Origin: Collinsella sp.
Lineage (GTDB): Bacteria > Actinomycetota > Coriobacteriia > Coriobacteriales > Coriobacteriaceae
Reading direction: 5' to 3'
NCBI GenBank assembly: GCA_019414025.1
Contig: DXMU01000036.1
Span: 6,166 to 70,165, forward strand
DNA: 64,000 nucleotides
The first letter of the stretch is position 1; every line of letters starts with the position of its first letter. Below the pieces are notes generated by a model. It ran no database searches. It was given only the letters and a program-made list of their open reading frames with translations, and was not told where the DNA came from. This document shows, one piece after another, positions 49,665-59,278 of the stretch. A program made the translations under genes and the position numbers.

Positions 49665-51020
49665 ATGCTTCTGGTCGCTAACGGTTCTGTCTTTACCCGC
49701 AATTCTCAGACCCCGTTCATTCCCAACGGTGCGGTCGCCATTGATGGAGATACAATCGTCGAAGTGGGCCCCGAGTGCGAGCTCAAGGCTAAGTACCCGG
49801 ATGCCGAGTACGTCGACGCCCAGGGCAACCTCATCATGCCCGGACTCATCAATTGCCACACCCACATCTACTCGGGTCTGGCCCGCGGCCTTGCCATTAA
49901 GGGCTGCAACCCCACCAACTTCCTGGAGAATCTTGAGCAGCAGTGGTGGAAGATCGATGACAACCTGACGCTCGACGGCACCAAGGCCAGCGCCTATGCC
50001 ACGATTCTTGACTCCATCCGCGATGGCGTCACAACGATCTTCGATCACCACGCGAGCTTCTGCGAGATCCCAGGCAGCCTCTTTACCATTAAGGATGCAG
50101 CTCAGGAGCTGGGCATGCGTTCGTGCCTGTGCTACGAGGTCTCCGACCGCCGCGGTCAGGAAAAATGCGACCAGGCCATTGCCGAGAACGCCGAGTTTGC
50201 CCAGTGGGCCGCCAAGGAGCGTCGCGATAACGACAACCACATGATTGCCGCCATGTTTGGCGGACATGCCACCTTTACGCTTTCGGACGAGACCATGGAT
50301 AAGATGGCCGAGGCCAACAATGGCCTGACCGGCTTCCACATCCATGTGTGTGAGGGCATGAATGACGTGTGGGACTCCCGCCTCAACCGCGGCGGCATCA
50401 GCCCCGTCGAGCGCCTGCTGCAGCACAACCTGCTGGGTCCCGACACCATGCTCGGCCACTGCATCCACGTGACGCCTGCCGAGATGGATATCGTCAAGGA
50501 GTCCGGTACCTGGCTCGTCAACAACCCCGAATCCAATATGGGCAACGCCGTGGGCTGCGCCCCCGTGCTCGAGTTCTTCCGCCGCGGTATCCCCGTGTGC
50601 ATGGGCACCGACGCCTACACCCACGATATGCTCGAGAGCCTCAAGGTCTTCCTGATCATTCAGCGCCACAACGCCGCCATGCCCAACGTGGGCTGGTGCG
50701 AGGCCATGACCATGCTGTTCGAGAACAACGCCAAGATGGCGAGCAAGTACTTCGATCGCAAGCTCGGTGTGCTCGAGGCCGGCGCTGCCGCCGACGTCAT
50801 CGTCATGGACTACAAGCCCTTTACGCCGCTGAGCGAGGAGAACATTGACGGCCACATGCTCTTTGGCATGATGGGCAAAAACTGCCGCACCACCATCATC
50901 AACGGCCGCGTCCTGTACAAGGATCGTGAGTTCGTTGGGATTGATGAGGACAAGATCAACGCGTGGACCATGGCCGAGTCCAAGAAGCTCTGGAGCACGC
51001 TCAACGATCGCGTGTACTAA
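49665..51020 (+). CDS. ssnA: SsnA-type amidohydrolase (purine pathway)
   Basis: A 451-residue metal-dependent amidohydrolase. The HxH metal motif is in MPGLINCHTHIYSGLARG, further metal ligands in TGFHIHVCEGM and LGHCIHVTPAEMD, and the Asp in MGTDAYTHDM. SsnA is linked to purine breakdown in E. coli and gut anaerobes, where it occurs beside ygfK and xanthine dehydrogenase-like genes. GAAGGGAGC favours the ATG at 49665 over the one at 49647. Confidence 0.9.
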   Translation: MLLVANGSVFTRNSQTPFIPNGAVAIDGDTIVEVGPECELKAKYPDAEYVDAQGNLIMPGLINCHTHIYSGLARGLAIKGCNPTNFLENLEQQWWKIDDNLTLDGTKASAYATILDSIRDGVTTIFDHHASFCEIPGSLFTIKDAAQELGMRSCLCYEVSDRRGQEKCDQAIAENAEFAQWAAKERRDNDNHMIAAMFGGHATFTLSDETMDKMAEANNGLTGFHIHVCEGMNDVWDSRLNRGGISPVERLLQHNLLGPDTMLGHCIHVTPAEMDIVKESGTWLVNNPESNMGNAVGCAPVLEFFRRGIPVCMGTDAYTHDMLESLKVFLIIQRHNAAMPNVGWCEAMTMLFENNAKMASKYFDRKLGVLEAGAAADVIVMDYKPFTPLSEENIDGHMLFGMMGKNCRTTIINGRVLYKDREFVGIDEDKINAWTMAESKKLWSTLNDRVY

Positions 51021-51036
51021 TTCCAATTGGAGATTC

Positions 51037-51072
51037 GCGCGCGTCGGATGTTTCGCCGCATCCGACGCGCGC
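51037..51072 (+). other. Perfect 14-bp hairpin between ssnA and ygfK
   Basis: GCGCGCGTCGGATG (51037-51050) and its exact complement (51059-51072) form a very stable stem with an 8-base loop, but no T-run follows. It may protect or separate the two messages. Confidence 0.55.
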
Positions 51073-51170
51073 ATAGGCGGCCTCCGCGGGGTCGCCGGCG
51101 CTGTGCTAGCGCTACACCGTATTTGCGCCCGTCGCGCGGTCTCGCCGGGCGTTACAGAGAGGAGCTCACT

Positions 51171-54170
51171 ATGAGCGACATCATGAGGCCGATCCCGTTT
51201 TCGCAGCTGATGAACTGGATCATCGAGGAGCACAAGACCCAGGACGCCATCTTTGGCGTGCGTAAGATGGTCACGACCAACCAGGAGGGTGCGCTTCCCA
51301 TTTTTGACGAGCGCATCGAGACTCCGTTTGGCCCGGCTGCCGGTCCCAATACGCAGCTGGCCCAGAACATCGTGGCCTCTTATGTGGCCGGTTCTCGCTT
51401 CTTTGAGCTCAAGACCGTCCAGGTTATGGACGGCGAGGAGCTTTCCCGTTGCGTCAACAAGCCCTGCATCGTGGCTCAGGACGAGTGCTACAACTGCGAA
51501 TGGTCGACCGAGCTCGAGGTTCCGCAGGCCTTTGCCGAGTACGTGAAGGCATGGTTTGCCTGTCACCTGATCGCTCGCGAGTACGGTCTGGGCAGCCCGG
51601 ACGGCTTTGTCTTCAACATGTCGGTGGGCTATGACCTGGAGGGCATTAAGAGCCCCAAGGTCGACGCCTACATCGAGGGCATGAAGGATGCCAGCGGCTC
51701 CGACGTCTGGAACGAGTGCCGTGCCTGGGCGCTTGCCAACCTAGACAAGTTTGAGCATGTCGACGCCGCATTTGTCGAGTCCATCCCGGCGCGCGTCTCC
51801 AACTCCATCACCGAGTCTACCCTGCACGGCTGCCCGCCCGCCGAGATCGAGCGCATTGCGACCTACCTCATCACCGAGAAGGGCCTCAATACCTACATCA
51901 AGTGCAACCCCACGCTGCTGGGCTATGAGTTTGCCCGCCAGCGCCTCAACGAGCTGGGCTTTGACTACATCGTCTTCGATGACACGCACTTCCGCGAGGA
52001 CCTGCAGTGGGCCGATGCCGTGCCTATGTTCGAGCGCCTGATTGCCCTGTGCGCCGAGCGGGGCCTGGAGTTTGGCGTCAAGCTCACCAACACCTTCCCC
52101 GTCGACGTGACGAGGAACGAGCTGCCTTCCACCGAGATGTATATGTCCGGCCGTTCGCTGTTCTCGCTGACCATCGAGGCTGCCCGCCGCATTACCGAGC
52201 AGTTCGATGGCAAGCTGCGCATCAGCTACTCCGGCGGTGCCACGGTCTACAACATCCGCGCCCTGTACGATGCCGGCATTTGGCCCGTCACCCTGGCGAC
52301 CGACGTGCTCAAGCCCGGTGGCTACGAGCGCTTTAGCCAGATGGCCGGCGAGTTTACCGATCTGGACGGCAAGCCGTTCGCGGGCGTCTCTCTCGAGGCC
52401 GTGACCGCGATCCAGACCGACTCGCTCACCAACCCGCTCTACAAGAAGCCGCTACGCCCGCTGCCCGATCGCAAGGTCGCCGGCAAGAGCCCGCTTTCCG
52501 ACTGCTTTACCACGCCGTGCCGCACGAGCTGCCCCATCCAGCAGGATATCCCTGCCTATCTGGCGGCTGTTGACGAGGGCCGCTACGAGGACGCGCTCAA
52601 CATCATCATCGAGCGCAACGCCCTGCCGTTCATTACCGGTACCATCTGCCCGCATCCCTGCGGCCGTGCCTGCGAGCGTGCATTCTATGAGCCCGAGGGC
52701 GCCCAGATTCGCGCCAGCAAGCTCAAGGCCGCCCGCGAGGCCATGACCGCCGTGCTGCCCAAGCTGCGCGCCCAGGCCATTGCCAACGACGCCGAGCGCA
52801 ACGTTGCCGTTATCGGCGGCGGCCCGGCCGGTCTGGCGACGGCGTTCTTCCTGACGCGCGCCGGCGTGCCCGTCACCATCTTTGAGGCCCGCGACTCTCT
52901 CGGCGGCGTGGTCCGTCACGTGATCCCCGAGTTCCGTATCGCGAGCGACGATATCTCCCACGATGCCGAGCTCTGTCTGGCCTTTGGCGCCAAGGTGCAG
53001 CTCAACGCCCGCGTGGAGTCCATTGACGAGCTCAAGGCCCAGGGCTTTACCGACGTAGTCGTGGCCACCGGTGCCTGGATGCCCGGCTCTGCGGGCTTGG
53101 GCGAGGGTGCCGAGCTCGACGTGCTGGAGTTCCTCGAGGCCGCCAAGAAGGGCGAGAAGCTCGAGCTGGGCGAGGACGTCGTGGTCATTGGCGCCGGCAA
53201 CACTGCCATGGACGCGGCCCGCGTGGCCAAGCGCCTGGCTGGCGTGAAGAACGTGCGCCTGGTGTATCGCCGTACCAAGAAGCAGATGCCCGCCGACGAG
53301 GAAGAGCTCGATCTTGCTCTTGCCGACGGCGTTGAGTTCTGCGAGCTGCTGGCGCCCAAGGCGCTCAACGGTGCCGTGCTGACCTGCGATGTTATGGAGC
53401 TTGGCGAGCCGGATGCAAGCGGCCGTCGCAGCCCCGTCGCCACGGGCGAGACCGTCGAGCTTTCCGCCACCACGGTGATCTGCGCCGTGGGCGAGGGCAT
53501 CGACGCCAGCCTGTACGATGCCGCGGGCGTCGAACACGACCGTCGCGGTCGCCTTGCCGCCACCTCTACCGGCGTCGAGGGCGTCTGGGCTGCGGGCGAC
53601 TGCCGCCGCGGTCCTGCCACCGTGGTCGAGGCTATTGCCGACGCCGCCGAGGTCGCCCGTGCCATCGCCGGCGTGGACTTTAACAAGTACGCCGACTGCA
53701 ACGAGCAGGCCGGCCGCGAGGACACCTGCTACGAGCGCAAGGGATCGCTGTGCCGCGACAAGCGCAACTGCACCAAGACCCGCTGCCTGGGCTGCGGCTC
53801 GGTGTGCGAGGTCTGCTGCGACGTGTGTCCCAACCGCGCCAACGTGGCAATTAAGGTGCCGGGCCTGGCCAAACATCAGGTCGTCCACGTCGATGGCATG
53901 TGCAACGAGTGCGGCAACTGCGCCGTATTCTGCCCCTACCAGGAGGGTCGTCCCTACAAGGACAAGCTCACCCTGTTCTGGAGCGAGCAGGACATGGAGA
54001 ACTCCGAGAACGAGGGCTTCCTGGCTGTGGACGAGGACCACTTTAAAGTCCGCGTCGCCGGCACGGTCCGCACCGTCTCGGTCGATGCCGTCAACACCGG
54101 TCTGCCCGAGGCCGTCCGCCTGACCATCAAGGCCGTGCGCGACAACTATTCGTACCTCCTTAAGAAATAG
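51171..54170 (+). CDS. ygfK: YgfK-type FAD/iron-sulfur oxidoreductase
   Basis: A 999-residue protein in three parts: an N-terminal barrel-like part (GPAAGPNTQLAQNIVASYVA, ESTLHGCPPAEIERIATYLI), a GltD-like flavoprotein part from about residue 440 with CRTSCPIQQDIPAYL, CPHPCGRACE, VAVIGGGPAGLATAFFL and VVVIGAGNTAMDAARVA, and a C-terminal ferredoxin region with C-x-GC-x-C clusters and CNECGNCAVFCPY. Annotated elsewhere as a selenate reductase subunit, it is now tied to anaerobic purine degradation. GAGAGGAG precedes the ATG at 51171. Confidence 0.9.
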   Translation: MSDIMRPIPFSQLMNWIIEEHKTQDAIFGVRKMVTTNQEGALPIFDERIETPFGPAAGPNTQLAQNIVASYVAGSRFFELKTVQVMDGEELSRCVNKPCIVAQDECYNCEWSTELEVPQAFAEYVKAWFACHLIAREYGLGSPDGFVFNMSVGYDLEGIKSPKVDAYIEGMKDASGSDVWNECRAWALANLDKFEHVDAAFVESIPARVSNSITESTLHGCPPAEIERIATYLITEKGLNTYIKCNPTLLGYEFARQRLNELGFDYIVFDDTHFREDLQWADAVPMFERLIALCAERGLEFGVKLTNTFPVDVTRNELPSTEMYMSGRSLFSLTIEAARRITEQFDGKLRISYSGGATVYNIRALYDAGIWPVTLATDVLKPGGYERFSQMAGEFTDLDGKPFAGVSLEAVTAIQTDSLTNPLYKKPLRPLPDRKVAGKSPLSDCFTTPCRTSCPIQQDIPAYLAAVDEGRYEDALNIIIERNALPFITGTICPHPCGRACERAFYEPEGAQIRASKLKAAREAMTAVLPKLRAQAIANDAERNVAVIGGGPAGLATAFFLTRAGVPVTIFEARDSLGGVVRHVIPEFRIASDDISHDAELCLAFGAKVQLNARVESIDELKAQGFTDVVVATGAWMPGSAGLGEGAELDVLEFLEAAKKGEKLELGEDVVVIGAGNTAMDAARVAKRLAGVKNVRLVYRRTKKQMPADEEELDLALADGVEFCELLAPKALNGAVLTCDVMELGEPDASGRRSPVATGETVELSATTVICAVGEGIDASLYDAAGVEHDRRGRLAATSTGVEGVWAAGDCRRGPATVVEAIADAAEVARAIAGVDFNKYADCNEQAGREDTCYERKGSLCRDKRNCTKTRCLGCGSVCEVCCDVCPNRANVAIKVPGLAKHQVVHVDGMCNECGNCAVFCPYQEGRPYKDKLTLFWSEQDMENSENEGFLAVDEDHFKVRVAGTVRTVSVDAVNTGLPEAVRLTIKAVRDNYSYLLKK

Positions 54171-54181
54171 GCGAGTCTCTT

Positions 54182-54661
54182 ATGGCCAAATCCATTCAAC
54201 ATAACGTGGCCTACGTTGCCTGCGGAAGCGGTTGCGCCTCCGCAGGCGGCGACGCCCGCTGCAGCGAAGGCTGCATTGGCTGTGGCGCCTGCGTCACGGC
54301 CTGCCCCCACGGTGCCATTGCGCTGGTCGATGGCATCGCCCGCGTGGATCGCTCCAAGTGCACGGGCTGTGGCCTGTGCGGCATGGCGTGTCCACAGCGC
54401 GTGATTGCCTTCGTTCCCGGCTACCAGAACATCCTGGTGCGCTGCAACAACACCGACAAGGGCGCCATTGCGCGCAAGATCTGCGACACGAGCTGCATCG
54501 GTTGCGGCATGTGCGCCAAAAAGTGCCCTGCCAGCGCTATCCGCATCGAGGACAACTGCGCCCATATCGACGGCGCGGACTGCCTGTCGTGCGGCATGTG
54601 CGCCGTCGTCTGCCCGCATGGCGCCATCCACGACCGCACCGGCATCGCCGCCGGCGTGTAG
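54182..54661 (+). CDS. Polyferredoxin, three to four [4Fe-4S] sites
   Basis: A 159-residue electron carrier. Cluster motifs are CIGCGACVTACPHG, CTGCGLCGMACPQ, CIGCGMCAKKCPAS and CLSCGMCAVVCPHG, so up to four [4Fe-4S] clusters. It resembles RnfB-type domains. It lies 11 bp after ygfK and 12 bp before the hydroxylase gene and probably passes electrons between them. It has no membrane segment. Confidence 0.88.
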   Translation: MAKSIQHNVAYVACGSGCASAGGDARCSEGCIGCGACVTACPHGAIALVDGIARVDRSKCTGCGLCGMACPQRVIAFVPGYQNILVRCNNTDKGAIARKICDTSCIGCGMCAKKCPASAIRIEDNCAHIDGADCLSCGMCAVVCPHGAIHDRTGIAAGV

Positions 54662-54673
54662 AAGGGAATCACC

Positions 54674-57451
54674 ATGGCACAGGAATTCACTTTTACCGTT
54701 AACGGCGTCGAGCGCACGACGACTCAGAACAAGCCGCTGCTCCGCTACTTGCGCGACGACCTGCATATCCATTCCGCCAAGGACGGCTGCTCCGAGGGCG
54801 CCTGCGGTACCTGCACCATCCATGTGGACGGCGCGGCCGTGAAGGCGTGCGTGCTGACCACCGCTCTTGCCGCCGGACGCGACATCGTGACCGTCGAGGG
54901 CCTGCCCCAGGACGTGCGCGAGGCCTTTGTGTATGCCTTTGGCGCTGTGGGCGCCGTGCAGTGCGGTTTTTGCATCCCCGGCATGGTCATGGCGGGTGCA
55001 GCGCTCATCGCCGAGGACCCCGAGCCCACCGAGGAGCAGATCAAGTACGCCATCCGCGGCAACGTCTGCCGTTGCACCGGCTACAAAAAGATCATCGAGG
55101 GCATTTCGCTGGCAGCTGCGGTGCTCCGCGGCGAAAAGCAGATCGACGAGGACCTGGAGCGCGGCGACGACTACGGCGTGGGCAAGCGCGCCTTCCGTAT
55201 TGACGTGCGCAAGAAGGTGCTCGGCGAGGGCAAGTATCCCGATGACATCGACGAGCTCGATCAGCCGGGTCTGACCTACGCCAGCGCCGTGCGCTCCAAG
55301 TATCCGCGCGCCCGTGTGCTCTCCATCGATACCTCCAAGGCCGAGGCCCTGCCCGGTGTGGTGGGTATCCTGCGCGCCGAGGACGTGCCGGTCAACCAGG
55401 TCGGCCACCTTATCCAGGACTGGGACGTCATGATCGCCCAGGGCGATATCACCCGCTGCGTGGGCGATGCCATTGTGCTGGTGGTTGCCGAGGACGAAGC
55501 GACGCTCGAGAAGGCTAAGAAGCTCGTAAAGATTGATTACGAGCCGCTGGAGCCCGTGCGTAACATTGTCGAGGCCAGGGCTGCTGACGCCCCGCGCCTG
55601 CACGACAGCTTCTTTGCCTTCGGCAACACGGTGGAGCTCAAGGACAACGTGTGCCAGAGCCGCCATGTGACGCGCGGTGACGCCGCCAAGGCGCTGGCAG
55701 AGAGCGCGTTTACCGTGACGCAGCGCTTTACCACGCCCTTTACCGAGCATGCCTTCTTGGAGCCCGAGTGCGCCGTCGCCTTCCCGTACAAGAACGGCGT
55801 CAAGGTGCAGTCGACCGACCAGGGTGCCTACGATACGCGCAAAGAGTGCGCCCACATGTTTGGCTGGGATAGCGAACCCGAGCGTGTGGTCGTCGAGACC
55901 ATGCTCGTGGGTGGCGGCTTTGGCGGCAAGGAGGACGTTTCGGTCCAGCACCTGGCCGCGCTCGCCGCATATAAGTTCCAGCGTCCTGTGAAGTGCAAGC
56001 TCACGCGTGCCGAGTCGCTCGCTTTCCATCCCAAGCGTCATGCGATGGACGGCACCTTTACGCTGGGCTGCGACGCCGAGGGCATCTTTACCGGCCTGGA
56101 CTGCGAGATCAACTTTGACACCGGCGCCTACGCGTCGCTGTGCGGCCCGGTGCTCGAGCGCGCCTGCACGCATGCCGTCGGCCCCTACAAGTACCAGAAC
56201 ACCGACATCCGCGGCTTCGGCTACTACACTAACAACCCGCCTGCCGGCGCGTACCGTGGCTTTGGCGTTTGCCAGTCCGAGTTTGCACTCGAGAGCCTGA
56301 TCGACCTACTGGCCGAGAAGGTCGGCCTGGATCCGTGGGAGATCCGCTACCGTAACGCCATCGAGCCGGGCGAGGTTTTGCCCAACGGCCAGATCGCCGA
56401 TTGCTCCACGGCGCTTAAGGAGACGCTGCTCGAGGTCAAGGATGCCTATTACGCGCATCCCGGACACGCCGGTATCGCCTGCGCCATGAAGAACGCCGGC
56501 GTGGGCGTGGGCCTGCCCGACGCCGGTCGCTGCAAGATTCGCGTCGAGGACGGCGTGGCGGTGGTCTATGCCGCCACGTCCGACATCGGCCAGGGCTGCA
56601 ACACGGTCTTTTTGCAGGACGTTGCCGAGGCGTGCGGTCTGCCGCTGAGCTGCATTGCCAACGGCGAGTGCTCCACCGAGAACGCTCCCGACTCCGGCAC
56701 CACGTCTGGCTCGCGCCAGACGGTCGTGACCGGCGAGGCCGTGCGCGGCGCCGCCTTCCTGCTGCGCGACGCCATGGTTGGCATCGAGGCCGGCAAGCCT
56801 GCGCCCGCCGCTCCGGTGAGCGCGCATGGCGACGGCGTCAAGATCGAGTACGACGACGGTCGCGCCTACCAGCTGCGCACACAGGAACTCGTCGCCGGCC
56901 AGGGTATGCATCCTCAGGACCCTGCGGCCACCATCAAGGCGCTCGAGGGATGCGAGTTTGGCTACGTGTATCTGGAGCCGACCGACAAGCTGGGCGCCGA
57001 TGTTCCCAACCCCAAGAGCCACATCTGCTACGGTTTTGCCACACATGTGGTCATTCTGGATGATGACGGCCGCGTGAGCGAGGTCTATGCCGCACACGAT
57101 TCCGGCAAGGTGGTCAACCCCATCTCCATCCAGGGTCAGATCGAAGGCGGCGTGCTCATGGGTATGGGCTATGCGCTGACCGAGGACTGGCCGCTCAAGG
57201 ACTGCGTACCCCAGGCAAGGTACGGCACGCTCGGGCTGTTCCGTGCGCCCGAGATTCCGGATATCCACGCCATCTACGTGGAGAAGGACGAGCTGCTGCC
57301 CGTGGCATACGGCGGCAAGGGCATTGGAGAGATCGCAACGATCCCCACGGCGCCCGCCGTGCAGAACGCCTACCGCGCATTCGACGGCAAGCTGCGTCCG
57401 GATCTGCCCATGGTGGATACGCCGTACAGCCGCGCTCGTCACCGCGGGTAG
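54674..57451 (+). CDS. Selenium-type molybdenum hydroxylase (xanthine dehydrogenase-like)
   Basis: A 925-residue fusion. Residues 1-165 hold two [2Fe-2S] clusters: Cys39, 44, 47 and 59, then CGFC and NVCRCTGY. From about residue 175 comes the molybdopterin part, with VGGGFGGKEDVSVQHLAALA, PAGAYRGFGVCQSEFALESL and the late GKGIGEIATIPTAPAVQNAY. There is no FAD domain, so electrons must leave through YgfK or the ferredoxin. This layout matches XdhD and selenium-dependent xanthine dehydrogenases. No in-frame UGA selenocysteine is seen. Confidence 0.88.
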   Translation: MAQEFTFTVNGVERTTTQNKPLLRYLRDDLHIHSAKDGCSEGACGTCTIHVDGAAVKACVLTTALAAGRDIVTVEGLPQDVREAFVYAFGAVGAVQCGFCIPGMVMAGAALIAEDPEPTEEQIKYAIRGNVCRCTGYKKIIEGISLAAAVLRGEKQIDEDLERGDDYGVGKRAFRIDVRKKVLGEGKYPDDIDELDQPGLTYASAVRSKYPRARVLSIDTSKAEALPGVVGILRAEDVPVNQVGHLIQDWDVMIAQGDITRCVGDAIVLVVAEDEATLEKAKKLVKIDYEPLEPVRNIVEARAADAPRLHDSFFAFGNTVELKDNVCQSRHVTRGDAAKALAESAFTVTQRFTTPFTEHAFLEPECAVAFPYKNGVKVQSTDQGAYDTRKECAHMFGWDSEPERVVVETMLVGGGFGGKEDVSVQHLAALAAYKFQRPVKCKLTRAESLAFHPKRHAMDGTFTLGCDAEGIFTGLDCEINFDTGAYASLCGPVLERACTHAVGPYKYQNTDIRGFGYYTNNPPAGAYRGFGVCQSEFALESLIDLLAEKVGLDPWEIRYRNAIEPGEVLPNGQIADCSTALKETLLEVKDAYYAHPGHAGIACAMKNAGVGVGLPDAGRCKIRVEDGVAVVYAATSDIGQGCNTVFLQDVAEACGLPLSCIANGECSTENAPDSGTTSGSRQTVVTGEAVRGAAFLLRDAMVGIEAGKPAPAAPVSAHGDGVKIEYDDGRAYQLRTQELVAGQGMHPQDPAATIKALEGCEFGYVYLEPTDKLGADVPNPKSHICYGFATHVVILDDDGRVSEVYAAHDSGKVVNPISIQGQIEGGVLMGMGYALTEDWPLKDCVPQARYGTLGLFRAPEIPDIHAIYVEKDELLPVAYGGKGIGEIATIPTAPAVQNAYRAFDGKLRPDLPMVDTPYSRARHRG

Positions 57452-57520
57452 AGTAGAGCGCGGACGGCCATTACTGACGGGCTGTCCATGCTCAGCATCA
57501 ACTGCATACGCTGCGCCTTT

Positions 57521-57555
57521 GGCCCCGGCTCCATCGCGAGTCGGGGCCTTTTTGT
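57521..57555 (+). terminator. Terminator of the purine operon
   Basis: GGCCCCGGCT and AGTCGGGGCC form a 10-bp stem (one G-T pair) with an 8-base loop, followed by TTTTTG. It closes the hydroxylase transcript. Confidence 0.88.
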
Positions 57556-57562
57556 TTGGAGC

Positions 57563-57947
57563 GGAAACTGCGTCCCGGAATTGGCGCTCAGAATGGGATG
57601 CGCTTTCCGGAACGGCCTTCAAGCGGAAATTGCATCCCATTCTGAGTCTTCATTCTGGGACACGCTTTCCGCAAGGAGCTTCGTCGGGAAAGCGCATCCC
57701 ATTCCGAGCGCCTATTCCGGGATGCGCTTTCCGGCTGTCGTTCACTTGGAAACTGCGGCCCAGTTTGAGCGTCTATTCCGGGATGCAGTTTCCGCTGGGC
57801 GTTTCAACCGGAAAGCGTGTCCCGTTCTAGGCCTTGATTCCGGGACACGGTTTCCGCTAGGCATGCCATTTGGAAACCGCATCCCATTTTGAGCATTCAA
57901 TCTGGGACATGGTTTCCGCGGGTGCTGCCAACCGGAAAGTGTGTCCC
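57563..57947. repeat. Array A: six and a half 46-bp hairpin units on a 62-bp pitch
   Basis: Each unit has a 14-bp left arm GGAAANYGYRTCCC, an 18-bp loop and a 14-bp right arm GGGAYRCRNTTTCC, with 15-16 bp between units. Units start at 57563, 57625, 57687, 57748, 57810 and 57872; the seventh (57934-57947) has only a left arm. The variation between arms mostly keeps pairing. No gene lies in the array. Confidence 0.9.
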
Positions 57948-57983
57948 GGTTTGGCAGGCAGACGGGCATAAGCTCAACAGCTC

Positions 57984-58982
57984 CTACAACTCCACCTCGT
58001 TGAGCCATGCCGGCAGAGCGGTCTGCCGGATGCCTGCCGTCTGCAGCTTTTTCGCGAGCAGACCCGCCGAGCGGACTTCGCTCATGGTAAAGCGCAGCAG
58101 AGGGTGACCGTAGAGCGATAGGTGCGCCTCGCGCTGTCGTTCGGCAACGAGCGCCTCGGCGGTGGTGCGTCCGGCCAGCATGGTCTGGTCGGTATATTTG
58201 ATGAGCCCGTCGAGCTCGCCCAGTGTGAGTTCCCGCGTCTGGCGCTCCCAGGCAAAGTCCGTTCGTATGGGCTTGGCCGAATCGAAGGGGTCCGTCAGCT
58301 CGTATTGAAGCCAATCGGGCGCAAAGCCCGTCTCGATCATGATGGCTCGGGCGACCGATTCCCCGCCGCTCTCGGCGCGGGCGTTGGCATATCGAAGTGT
58401 CGTGAGGGCGGTGCGAATCGCGCGACCATTGCGGGCAGTCGCTCGTTGCTCAACGGCCTCCATCAGCTGTTCCGGCGCAAGGCCGAGCTTTGAGATCGCC
58501 GAATCGGCAATGGGCATGCCGTCGGCAAAACCAGTTTGCAGCAGGCAATCTGTGGCCGTTTGGATGGGCGGCGTTACCGATACGCCGGCTCTGCGTATTG
58601 CTCCGGCCGGCTCAATCTGGTGTCGCTGAATATGTGCGCCCGGACGAGCCGACGGCTTTGTCGAGCTGCAGACATGCACGACATTCAGGTGTCGCCACGA
58701 GACCTCGAGCCCCAGCAGACAGGCGGCCGAAAACGAGCAGAACGTCCAATCGGGGTGGATGATCGCAAGGGCGCGGATAATCTCGCAATGGCGTTGCGCT
58801 CGGTTGAGTTCATCCCAGCGCGGTTTTTGCGCAAACAACCCCGGCATGGGCGAGACAACCGTGCCGCCGGTGCGCCGAAGGAGCGCTTTTCGGATCGCCG
58901 TGCTCGGGGGAATCAGACAGCGCCCCTCTTGTTCGGCTTGAGTGAGCAGTTGGTCGATGAGCTGGTCATTGCAATGGGTCAT
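57984..58982 (-). CDS. AbiEi-like protein with a C-terminal nuclease-fold (DUF559-like) domain
   Basis: A 332-residue protein. The N-terminus resembles AbiEi-type antitoxin winged helices found widely in actinobacteria (LRRTGGTVVSPMPGLFAQ, FCSFSAACLLGLEVSW). The C-terminal part has IRTDFAWERQTRELTLGELD followed by GLIKY and RQREAHLSLYGHPLLRFT, like the DUF559/Vsr nuclease fold, though ELDG replaces the usual E-x-DG spacing only in part. AAAGGAGG precedes the ATG. No AbiEii toxin gene is adjacent. It sits alone between two hairpin arrays. Confidence 0.65.
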   Translation of the reverse strand: MTHCNDQLIDQLLTQAEQEGRCLIPPSTAIRKALLRRTGGTVVSPMPGLFAQKPRWDELNRAQRHCEIIRALAIIHPDWTFCSFSAACLLGLEVSWRHLNVVHVCSSTKPSARPGAHIQRHQIEPAGAIRRAGVSVTPPIQTATDCLLQTGFADGMPIADSAISKLGLAPEQLMEAVEQRATARNGRAIRTALTTLRYANARAESGGESVARAIMIETGFAPDWLQYELTDPFDSAKPIRTDFAWERQTRELTLGELDGLIKYTDQTMLAGRTTAEALVAERQREAHLSLYGHPLLRFTMSEVRSAGLLAKKLQTAGIRQTALPAWLNEVEL

Positions 58983-59278
58983 GAGCTACCGCCTCCTTTT
59001 GGGTAGCAAAAACGTATCAGCTGGAACTTGCCGCTCAGCTGACCAAAAGCTGACCAAAATCTAACCATGCAGGTAGATGGCCTGTTTTCGGCGACATTTT
59101 TACATCCGAATCGGTGGGCGGTAATCGGCGACCTTGAACGGTAGCGAGTTATGAAGACTGGGTAAGTTTCGGGACGTGTACTTTTTTGAAAAAGAGCATT
59201 CTATCTGCTGTTTTGCGTTTCCGGATCGCATGTTTGAAGGCCTGTGATAAGGGCGACGGATTGTCGTCTTGTATCTGC
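58983..59278. other. Intergenic region between the AbiEi-like gene and array B
   Basis: About 300 bp with no supported gene. It includes the promoter region of the leftward AbiEi-like gene. GGACGTGTAC and a short A-rich stretch near 59185 are unremarkable. Confidence 0.4.

Noticed and set aside
49617..51566. A 649-codon minus-strand frame opposite ssnA.
   Set aside because: Antisense shadow of a gene with clear metal-binding motifs; no start signal.
54146..56173. A 675-codon minus-strand frame opposite the ferredoxin and hydroxylase genes.
   Set aside because: Antisense shadow; the plus-strand proteins have complete cluster motifs across the same bases.
54674..57451. Selenocysteine in the molybdenum hydroxylase.
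   Set aside because: No in-frame TGA occurs in the gene; selenium in this family is a labile cofactor, not an encoded residue.
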